This document shows, one piece after another, positions 1 through 9,187 of a DNA stretch of 64,000 bases. Every line of letters starts with the position of its first letter. Within the stretch, counting starts at the first letter, position 1. The DNA lies in contig MU404142.1 in NCBI GenBank assembly GCA_022695795.1, forward strand, positions 1 to 64,000. The letters run 5' to 3'. The translations under genes were made by a program, and so were the position numbers. The notes beneath the pieces are model-generated. The model worked only from the letters and a program-made list of their open reading frames with translations, was not told the DNA's origin and searched no databases. This DNA comes from Biscogniauxia marginata. Lineage: Eukaryota > Ascomycota > Sordariomycetes > Xylariales > Xylariaceae.

Positions 1-96
1 AATAAGTAAATTATATAAATAAGTAAATTATATAAATAAGTAAATTATATAAATAAGTAAATTATATAAATAAGTAAATTATATAAATAAGTAAAC
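1..96. repeat. AT-rich 17-bp tandem repeat
   Basis: The unit AATAAGTAAATTATATA is repeated head to tail about 5.6 times without interruption from the window edge, so the array probably continues outside. Related AAGTAA/TATATAAATAAG text recurs near 31990-32010 beside the second AT-rich island. The unit resembles the ends of the palindromic element that follows, so it may be derived from it. Copy number is seen directly; the origin is inference. Confidence 0.9.
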
Positions 97-147
97 TAGT
101 TTTTATAACTTTTATAATTTTAATTATTAAAAAATATTTATATAACG

Positions 148-545
148 TATTATATAAGCGAGTAAACGAAACAAGTTTATAAACGAAATAGTTTTTTATA
201 TAAAATTGACTTTTTTAAAAATTTATAACTTTACATATAAAAATCGTAAAAATCTCGAACCTTTTTTTTAATTATATAATTTAATTAAAATAAAAATAAA
301 AAGTGAAATATATAAAGAAATACGTAAAAAGTCCGTGCGTTTTATTATAATTTTAGTTTTTACGCGTTTTTTTTTCGTGTTTATTAATATTAATTTTAGT
401 TAAATTATATAGTTATATAACTAGAAAAAAAGGTTTAAGATTTTTTTAACTATTACGTGTAAAGTTATGAATTTTCGAAAAAGTCGATTTTATATAAGAA
501 ATTATTTTATTCGCGAGCTTGTTTTATTTACTCGCTTATATAATA
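148..545. mobile_element. Palindromic (foldback/MITE-like) AT-rich element, copy 1
   Basis: The two halves are imperfect inverted repeats. The left arm begins TATTATATAAGCGAGTAAA at 148, and the reverse complement of the right end reads the same. Inside, TATATAAAATTGACTTTTT near 195 pairs with AAAAAGTCGATTTTATATA near 477. Arms exceed 130 bp and differ mostly by C/T or G/A changes, which is the pattern left by RIP in ascomycetes. There is no coding capacity. A related element lies at about 31990-32400. It is most likely a non-autonomous inverted-repeat transposon, or the remnant of two inverted copies of a larger element. Exact ends and target-site duplications could not be fixed by eye. Confidence 0.7.
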
Positions 546-832
546 AATAATTTATTTACTTTATTTTACATTATATAAATTAATATAAGATTTATAATTT
601 ATAAGTTTAAAAAATAGACGCTAAGAAAAATATTAATAGTTCATCCTCTAGCCGTATTTGGTCTTACTGCTGTTGTGGCGGTGCAATTTAATCTATCCAT
701 AGGTCTATACTTAATCGTTCTATTCCCTGCGGCGCTGCGATGGGTCAAAGGGGCTGAAACGATAAGAGTTGTTCCATTTGCAATCTCATCACCTTTTCCC
801 AGATCCACAGTCGACAACTACTTAAGCCGAAA

Positions 833-2044
833 ATGTCGCGCGGTGTTAACTCGTGTAAGCCAGGCCCACAGCATCAATCTCAGACGCAGTGTAGTCGTAT
901 TTCATCCTTGCCAGACGAGCTACTCATCAAGATATTCGATGCCGTGGGGAAAATATCGAGGCGCGATCTCTGCAACGTGTCTCGCGTCAACAAGAGTTGG
1001 CATGAACTCGCCGACCCAGTCTTGTATAAGACGGTGCGATTTGAGAGTCCGGAGCATCATCTTGTGTTCAGCGAGTCCCTCAGTCGTCGCATGCGCCGCG
1101 GTTCAGTCATCCAAGATGTGAGCTTGGAGTATCCCAGCAGTGAACTATCTCATCTCAGCCTCAACGGTCACATCCCAGCTTCTCACTATGAGCCTTCGCG
1201 CTTCGACAGCTTGTCGCGCACTATCTCTACTATGTCCAACCTCGAGAAATTAGACATATCAGTCCCTAACATCCTTCTCCATGGAATCGGTGCCCTGTTC
1301 AATGGCCCATTTGACTTGGCCTGCCTGAAGTCGTGCACTCTGTTCTACCAGTGCCCCGACAACGCTTACTGGGATCTCCGCGAAAGCATTCACATTTTTG
1401 CCCATCCTACGCTCGAGTATCTGCTCATCAGACGGGCGAAGCTAGACTATCGGGGATTCGACCATATCGAGCGTCCACACGAAACTGCTCTAAAGAAGCT
1501 CCATCTGATCGAGTGCGACCTCAGCGATGACGCTCTCGGTGATGTGCTTGAATTCCCAGAGGGTCTGGAAGAGTTTTTAATGACTCAGAACGCAGAGCCA
1601 AATCCTGAATTAGAGGAGAGTTCTGATAATATTGGGGACTATATCATTGCGTTAAGTTCCCAGTGCCATTCTCTAAAGTCCGTCACCATAGATTTCCCCA
1701 CCCTGAATGGCAGAAAGCCCTTGCGAATGAGAGATTTTATCGCTCTTAAAACCCTCCGCATCAGTTGGGATTGGCAGCTTTTTGGAAAATCCTCGACCAA
1801 GCCACGTCTTCATTCTGTTGGTCTACCACCCAAGCTTGAGACTTTGGAATTTTTCAACGAGGTTGGAACAGATGAGGAGGTGGCGGAGCTACTAGAATAC
1901 ACTATGCGTGTCAGAGACGTCACAAGCAGAGCGTTGAAGACAACGATCATCGTTCCAAGTGACAATGGAGTTATCCCCAATGGCCTCCTGCAGACACCCG
2001 GCATGGACGGCTCGTCGATACTAGGGCTATCACCTCGAGCATAA
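833..2044 (+). CDS. F-box domain protein
   Basis: This is a single-exon frame of 403 residues. An F-box lies at about residues 23-70: LPDELLIKIFDAVGKISRRD followed by a VSRVNKSW-type helix and LYKTV. F-box proteins bind Skp1 through this motif and present substrates to SCF ubiquitin ligases; the rest of the protein normally selects the substrate. The C-terminal part is leucine-rich with loosely repeated hydrophobic segments (for example LKKLHLIECDLSDDAL), compatible with degenerate LRRs, as in many expanded fungal F-box families. The ATG at 833 is the first in frame and directly precedes the F-box. It lies just beside the AT-rich island, a typical place for lineage-specific F-box genes. The substrate is unknown. 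Confidence 0.85.
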   Translation: MSRGVNSCKPGPQHQSQTQCSRISSLPDELLIKIFDAVGKISRRDLCNVSRVNKSWHELADPVLYKTVRFESPEHHLVFSESLSRRMRRGSVIQDVSLEYPSSELSHLSLNGHIPASHYEPSRFDSLSRTISTMSNLEKLDISVPNILLHGIGALFNGPFDLACLKSCTLFYQCPDNAYWDLRESIHIFAHPTLEYLLIRRAKLDYRGFDHIERPHETALKKLHLIECDLSDDALGDVLEFPEGLEEFLMTQNAEPNPELEESSDNIGDYIIALSSQCHSLKSVTIDFPTLNGRKPLRMRDFIALKTLRISWDWQLFGKSSTKPRLHSVGLPPKLETLEFFNEVGTDEEVAELLEYTMRVRDVTSRALKTTIIVPSDNGVIPNGLLQTPGMDGSSILGLSPRA

Positions 2045-3577
2045 ACATATTACAATGAAAGCGTATTGATAGATATGATGACATCGCGTCCGGCGAGAGT
2101 AATAATGTTTAACTGAGTTAGAGGTATACATGAGCCACTACATCCCGCAGACATTTGCTGCCTCCATTGTCGTCTTCTTTTATACATCTCCTTTCATCAC
2201 TACAGTGCTGGGTTTTAATATGATAGACAGTGATACGAATGCATATGGAGTGAGAGAAGCTCGTGGAGCCCTGGTCAAAGCTCTCCTTTATGGACCTAGT
2301 CTCTAATTCAACCCCAACGAAGTTTCTTGGAATAGTGTACCAGTTGACTAGACCACTTTTAATGATGTCGCAAACGGAATTCAGTAGCTTCAACATCTAA
2401 GTAAGGACAGCATGGATTATCTCACGAGGAATTCATATTCGCTGTCACAATTCACAATTCACCTTTAAGACAGCGTAACTAGACAGATGTACAAGGAACT
2501 AAAGATAGAGACACCTAAGACGCGGCATATTTCTGTATTATTTAAAAGCTTTTTGTTTCCCCTTTACGCAATTCCTGTTGTTTTCTTCACCCCCTCAAGC
2601 GTCCCTCAGAACAAGTCACGATAGTGACTGTTATCATGGAGAGGTCCTCAACACTTGCTCATCGAACACCTATCAAGTTACATGTGCTAACCACTATACT
2701 GTAAACTCTGGTGCCTAGACGATCAATTTACGGTTGATTATAGGGCTGAAAGGACTAAAAGGATGGGATCTACAGTGAACTGGGTATAAAGAAGTCGTGC
2801 ACGTCCCAAAGAGCTCGACATGAGTTCTCTAGCACTTATTCTCAGTCTAATAGTGGCCCTGCATACTCTTTATTCTCGGTCTGTCGTGTATCTAGTTGCT
2901 CCCTTAAAAATCAGTGTCACATGACTTTAAAGATTTACAGATGTGGCCATCTCCTGTAAGCTTTACGTGATCTCTAATGTTCATGGCGGTAGGATCCACC
3001 CCAGTTTCTAGGTCATAAGCAGTTAATAATATTTAGACTCATGGCAATTAGCATATATTACAGGTTCCTTGGCCAAAAATACTTTGATAGCGGTCAAACT
3101 CAAACTATGTATAGTGCGTATCGAGGTATTGTACGGGATGTAATGCAGTGGCTCCCGCGATGCTTCCGATCCACCTGTATCCAGAGTAAAAGACCTGCCA
3201 TTTCATGAAACAAACGACTCTAAGTTGTCTAGAACAGCTGTGTCGGGTTTTAACCCAATTGTTTCAATCACCTAGGTGGTATTATACCGGCCAAGATACT
3301 CTCAATATTCTTTGGATAAAATGAACATTAAGGAATTAGCTGTCAAGTATAGGTATAAGGCATTTTGAGATGTTATGTTAGGGATATGTTTTCTTACCAA
3401 ACCAAAACGTAGTTCACCTAATTAAGTACTCTGATGATCCTTTATTTTAACACCATGTATATTAATTCCTTATTCGATATTTGTGGTCTACTATATACAA
3501 TTCTATTTCCATGGGCGTGAGTATATACATTGGAAGGTGTCTTGTAGTTACAGTGATTCCCATGGAGTACAGAGCTT
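2045..3577. other. Intergenic, no gene recognised
   Basis: About 1.5 kb between the F-box gene and the 3' end of the dioxygenase gene. Frames here are short, with no recognisable protein motif and no clear intron signals linking them. No tRNA-like or tandem-repeat structure was noticed. Confidence 0.6.
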
Positions 3578-4803
3578 TTAAACAACGGCAGAAGTAGAGG
3601 GTGCGCCAGAAATAAGTCTACCAGGTATACCGCTAGGACCGCGACCAGTGCTGTTGCCACCGGCAAACCCACCAGGTTGGGCATGACCACCCTCAGCATC
3701 TAGGTATGCGGCAATAGAGTAGTAATCATCATCGGTGTAGTCAGCAGAAGCATTAATACCGATCTGGATCCAGGCAAATAGACCATCCTCGATGGAATCG
3801 CCGAGGTAGACGAACTGAGGGATGGGGTCGAAGTTCTCATCAGCGGCGAGGATGGACCACATGTCGTCGTTGTTGGTAGTCAGGGATTGAGTGTTGGATG
3901 TGTAGGGCTCGGTCGCCTCGATCTCGGCACGAAGATCTTCGGGCCAGAAGAGCTGACCGATGTGGGCAACGGGGGCGCCCCAGACGGATATGGTACCGTT
4001 AGATTGGACGGATGCGTTGGTATGGGCAAGCAAGTGAGTGTGGATAGCACGGCCTTCGTAGTGGCCGGGGAAGATGGTCTCAAAGGAAGCCACACCATCG
4101 TGATCAGTAAGCTGAATACCACGAAGGAAAGTAGTGTCAAGGCCAGCCTGGCCAGACTCGACACCTGAGTAGGTACCAGTCGCGTTACAGTTCCAGATGT
4201 CGACGGCAACACTCGGTACGGCGTTGCAAGTATTAACATCGATATACTGGACCTCGAGGAACACATCGATCCCGTCGCAAAACTCAGCCTCCTTAACATT
4301 AGATCTCATATATTCGCCGACAACGTAATAAGGACCGTCCGTGATGTAAGGAGCCAGAATGCAGCTCGTGTTAGCACTGAAGACTTCTTCAAGAGGCGTG
4401 AACATATTGTAATTGTAGGTGTCTGTCATGTTATGGTTAATAGTCTCCCAGTTTTGTAGGTCCTCAAGGCTTCGCTTAGCCTTCCGAGCAGCTACCCCAT
4501 ATTTATCAGATATATTTTCCAACTTTTGATGGGATTCGATGTTTACGTACGCGCTTTGATCCCGCGTTTCGCTCGAAGAGACTTTACGGTTTCGGCTCGA
4601 CGCTTGAGTGAGCGAGCGTGGAGGGTCCGCGACGCAACCGAGTTGGAGCAACCGTTAATTGAGCGGGCACCAAGGGCGGCCGCCTTGTCACGTGCGACGA
4701 GTTCTCTCTTCATGTGCTTCCCGTTGTGAGATTCGCCGGAGTGAGCGGTGGCATAGTTGATAATGAACGCAGCAGCGCCGGCGAGCTTCGAGAAGGCGAC
4801 CAT
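3578..4803 (-). CDS. Secreted intradiol ring-cleavage dioxygenase-like protein
   Basis: Two exons (4803-4551 and 4491-3578) give 388 residues. The intron (4492-4550, 59 bp) starts GTACGT and ends GGGGTAG, and splicing restores the frame through KAPARKAKR. Intradiol dioxygenases use Fe(III) to cleave catechol-type rings between the two hydroxyls. Candidate ligands are Tyr140 in GPYYVVGEY, Tyr192 in GTYSG, and His235 and His237 in RAIHTHLLAH, matching the family's two-Tyr/two-His set. The N-terminus (MVAFSKLAGAAAFIINYATA) is a signal peptide, so it belongs to the extracellular fungal group implicated in lignin- or plant-phenolic breakdown. I chose the ATG at 4803, which starts the signal peptide directly; an in-frame ATG at 4827 would add eight residues. 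The substrate is not determinable from sequence. Confidence 0.88.
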
Positions 4804-7800
4804 TGTAGTGGAACGAAGGTATGTCAAACTGAACGACTAGATACTGAAGCGATGGACCTGAGGGTGTAGAAGGCGATGGGGATGACAAGGACAAATGAGC
4901 AGATCGACATTCTTTTTTATATCCTTAATCTCGTTCGACGTTGCCTTTGTTGGCAATAATTTTTGTCACGGGGATTCGCAATCGTAGCATATCTATAGGA
5001 TCAACATACCCACTTAGTTTACGAGGCGGCATCGTGATGTTACGTGTGCCTGGAAGTCGGCACTTGATGCTAGTATCATGAGATACCTAGGTCTGACCAA
5101 TAACAAAAGTTGAATTTCAAGAATCTTGACTAGAAATTCCTATATCACGAGGAATATGACCCGTTGATAGTATAGCAGGATATAAGAGGGGCTGACTGAC
5201 GCGGCTTGTCGGGGGTTTGTTACGTGGTAGCTAGGTAGGGTAGCTTAGCCCATGAGCTAAGCTTCGCAGTTCGCAAGTGACTAAGAACTACGGATTCTGA
5301 AGATAAATTTGAGAATGATTGTTATAATAGGACCAGAATATTGTACGTAGTCGAAGATGCAAGAGAACCAACTACTACCCTTTCTAGCCACAGCAAGTAA
5401 ACCCGCTACCTTCGGCTTTGAAATTCCCCTTATCTGAATTATGCGTAGTCTGAGTGAGACATTAGCTTTGTTGTAACTATTGTCTAGGTACCGGGTTGTT
5501 GTGCACTGATTCAGGTGGTCAACCTACCTCGGGTGTCGAGCCGGTGTGCATACCTGCTCGAGACTATGAATTATAATCCCCACGTATGGACGAAACAAAG
5601 GTAGGGATATTTTAAAATGCATAAGAAGCAAACGGTAGTATTATACCTAGATAGCATCTGATTTCGCGAATGCCTCAAGCTCTTATATAACAGTCATTGC
5701 TACATACGGACGGGCATTAAAGTTTGAAGAGAGCGCCAAGATGAGGTCTCCTTTCCGCTAATCCCACTCCCTTTTTGAAAACATAAAATCTCACTTGCTG
5801 TAGAGATTAGTTTGTAGTGACTATGCTACGTAATAGTAAATCCATTCTAGCGGTGGAGGTTTCGTCGAAATGCTCTAGCTATCATGTCTTGCTAATACAA
5901 TGACTCGCTATGATTGTATCATGGAATTACTATTGTTAATTGAATCAGGTTTAAAAAGGAATTTCAACAACGGTTGGATGAAAAATAGCCCAAGATTGAG
6001 GTAACGAGGCGTTCTTTGGGTAACATAATTACTCAATCACCCAATTGCTCCAATTATGATAATCACAAATTATTAGGATCAAATATATAGTAAGTACATC
6101 GTCATCCAATAGCCACGTTATATTGTAGTTATTTTGTATTGATACATCCAGTCAAGGTAGTTTACTAGAAGAGCGATCTACTACTTCGTGGTATGTCTTG
6201 CCACAACATGTAATAACCCTGATTCCTTCCATCAACAAGGTAAGTGAACAACGACTAACACTAATATACAGGCTAGCAAGACGATTTCCTCAAATTATAT
6301 GATGTAAATACTATACGTGGCTTCATCACTGCCCTGAGCTTAATGACCAGGTGAGAGGTAAAAGGCCTAAGGGAATGACTTTGAAGCAAAGACACGTATA
6401 TAGGTTGGGATCGCCTCTCACGATATTGAAGAGAGAACTTGAGCAATTAACATATAACATATAGCTAACTACCCATGCTTCCGTCTCTTCTTAGTCTATT
6501 GTACCCCGTCGACTCGCCCGACAAATGCTACTACGTTCAAGAAAATGTAAGCAGCTCCGTATCATAGTAGGATAAAATAAACTCAAGAGATCTGAGGGAT
6601 CTGGTAGATCTATGCATGGCGAAGAGTAGTCTTTGATGACGCCATCAATGTTTCCATTTCATTAAATTCGGTTCGCCAATCGGTGGTTATTAAAGCTGTC
6701 CATGCAACATCTCAAGGGGTAGAGCTAAGTATACATTGCAGCTACCGACGTTACATCGGCCCCCCCGCAACCTCGAAGCTTTTGTTTTCTTCTCTTTTTC
6801 TTTCCTCTGTTGATTGTCGAACCCCCGGTTCTCTGCTATAGATAAGCATATGCTTAAACACTTGACCAACTGATGATTAGGCGAACAGGCCTGGTTTTCC
6901 TGTGAAAGATTCAAAGTAAGTCCCAGGCTGCCAGGGATCAATCTGGAGAGAATTGATCGAGGGAGAGATAAGATAGATGAAACATCAGGGCAGGAGACCG
7001 GAGATGTAAGGCCCTGGCGTTTGTGTAAATAGGCTCTCAATAAATCACGCAGATGTCGTGCCACCTCGATATTTAGCGGTTCCCCGTGGATGTTACGAAT
7101 AGACGGCAGTTTAATCCAGCGATTGCCATATTGATGACAAGGGAAATACAGCGGCCCTCAGACGACTGAGCTCGGATTTGTTTCTGTCCAAAGGGTTGGA
7201 CAAGAGAATTACAATTTCAGAAACCGGGAATGCATCTAATCGTCGAAATTGACTTTATTCGATTATATTGGATATCGCAATAGAAATACCGCACCCTATA
7301 AGCATCCATTTCCACCACGGCACAAAACTTGAGGTATTTTCAGTCGGAACAGGAGACTCGTGCCCCTTAGGTAAGAATCAGTGCTCAGCTGCCAGGAGAT
7401 ATACCAGGGCTATACCGACCTGGATGTCTTGATATTATCAATATAGTGTAGATAGTAAGTTGTGAGGACCAACCACTAACAGTCACCATCCTAGACGTCA
7501 CCATAATTCTTACGTTAAAGGTGCCCTTCGTTGTGCCCTTACGGACTACGCTATTACTTGATTCATCTATCATAGTATAATTGTGGGATGGAACACTTAC
7601 GGACACCACCCTGGAAGGAAGGAGAGGGGAGGTTATCTGTCACTCGAATATATCAATTGGCTGTGAAGCCCTGATTCGTCCTTAGTCGCAGCACTATCCC
7701 ACGCCTCAAAGTACCTAACCTAGCAACTCAGCTGCCAATATAAGGTCCAGAGGATTGCTGCTAGTATAGCTTGTGGGGGCTCCCCTCGTGATAGAGACAT

Positions 7801-8490
7801 ACACGTAATCTGTCTGAAAAGCAAGCCAGTTTGTCTCTCAGAAATAACGGGGCCTTATGTTATATCTGTTCACCAAGGGGGGTACACGTGGGCGAGCTTG
7901 AGAGATATAGAAGAGACGCCTTGCCTAAAGGGGTAGTCCTGGGATCCCAGGTGGAAGCCAAACGGCCAAATAATGTCCTAATGAGAAGCTCATCCTGCAA
8001 CTAACTTGCAACTAGGGTCTCCCGTTAGCCGTATGCGATACCGAATATGTCTTGGCCATTAGTCAAGTATTGTAAGCTTCGATTCGACACAGGTTGAGAC
8101 GGGTTGTATCTCTGACCAAACAGATATCGTCGGGAAGAACACCTGGTCACCAATAACAGCTCGATCTCCGCCGGCCTCGTCGCCTATGGTGTGTGAGACA
8201 ACATCTGCAAGACTGCCCCCAGCGTGGATAGCCACTCAAGAGCTCCGGTTAGAATTATCGAGGCTGACTAGTGCCAGCACAAGTGGAGAGGGAGGCGGTT
8301 TGCTGATGAAACAGCTTTAAACATCCTGCAGGACTTCCCCGCACAGGCTGCATTCATCATCCTATATCCAGGTTCTAGATGGATCATCACATGTGATAGC
8401 TGCCACGTAGGGCGTCGCCCACCACCACGGATCCGGATGGTTCGATCTGATTAGTCGGTAGCTCCCCGATATATCCAAGATAGCATTACC
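4804..8490. other. Long intergenic stretch, no gene recognised
   Basis: About 3.7 kb upstream of the dioxygenase gene with only short, unconvincing frames on either strand. Composition is moderately AT-rich but not as extreme as the islands at 1-640 and 31800-32450. I saw no long repeat, no tRNA-like fold and no decayed protein family that I could name. It may hold the dioxygenase promoter near its left end and highly decayed sequence beyond. Confidence 0.55.
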
Positions 8491-8498
8491 GCCGTTGG

Positions 8499-8508
8499 AT
8501 ATTTAAGG
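8499..8508 (+). promoter_or_regulatory. TATA-like box and pyrimidine-rich leader upstream of the metallothionein-like gene
   Basis: GATATTTAAG lies about 150 bp before the ATG at 8654 and is followed at about 8530-8552 by a CT-rich tract (CTCTTTCCTTTCTTCCTTTG), a common layout around fungal transcription starts. This is pattern-based inference; no transcript evidence is available. Confidence 0.35.
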
Positions 8509-8653
8509 AAGCGTTACTCCATTCTGGAAAAGGTCTCTTTCCTTTCTTCCTTTGTGAACACAACCGACCACCTTCAGCCCTTGATTACTCACGAGAACAC
8601 ATACCTACCAATCGCATATCTAGTCGTCTTGTGCGAATAAATCGACATTCAAA

Positions 8654-8888
8654 ATGCCTGCCTCTTGCGGTTGTGCCTCTTGCTCTTGCAACGATTGGTT
8701 AGTCCTCTTCCTCTTCCATCCCCCGTATCAGCCCAGCCGTCCCGGTCTACCCTAAAAGAAAAGCTGGGATCAAAATGCTAACATTTTATTTTACAGCAAC
8801 TCCTGCTCCTGTTGCGTGAGTGACACTTAGGCTTTATGAAAATGTGCTGGCACAATCTCCCATACTTACACATATATAGAGCCATTAA
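8654..8888 (+). CDS. Metallothionein-like micro-protein, three exons
   Basis: The first exon (8654-8697) reads MPASCGCASCSCND plus two bases of a Cys codon. The intron 8698-8796 starts GTTAGT, has a textbook branch site GCTAAC at 8777 and ends TTACAG. Exon 2 (8797-8815) continues C-NSCSCC. A second intron, 8816-8879 (GTGAGT to TATATAG), joins to AGC CAT TAA, giving 23 residues ending CCSH; if it is retained, the product ends VSDT at 8835 with 25 residues. Eight of the first 21 residues are Cys in C-x-C, C-x2-C and CC patterns, with no aromatic residues. That composition and length match small fungal copper metallothioneins (the Neurospora crassa protein is about 26 residues), which bind Cu(I) or other soft metals in the cytosol. 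The ATG has a good context (TTCAAAATGCC). Nothing else in this 4-kb region is coding. Confidence 0.72.
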
Positions 8889-9164
8889 ACTTCTGGTTAC
8901 GTGGGCTGCTAGGCAATGATAACTGGATGTCAAGTACGGAATAAAGTTGTTTGATAGCAGGACATGGCTTAGATTCCGTGGAATCCTGTTGTATCTGATA
9001 GTAGACTCGGACTCGCGTTGTCTGGCGAAATATACACTCATTGAAAACCACGCCTGTCTTGAAACATGGATGGGATTGCCTGGGTATCATCTGTAGTACT
9101 GAACCATCTACCAACGCCGTATACTATGCAAGATGATCCCGAATCGTACTACTACCGATGCTCC

Positions 9165-9187
9165 TACTATTACTATTATTATTATGA
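9165..9187. repeat. TAT/TAC trinucleotide microsatellite
   Basis: A short run of TAC/TAT triplets immediately downstream of the Ufd1-domain gene and overlapping its stop codon (TAA on the minus strand at 9184-9182). It may vary in length between strains. Confidence 0.7.
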
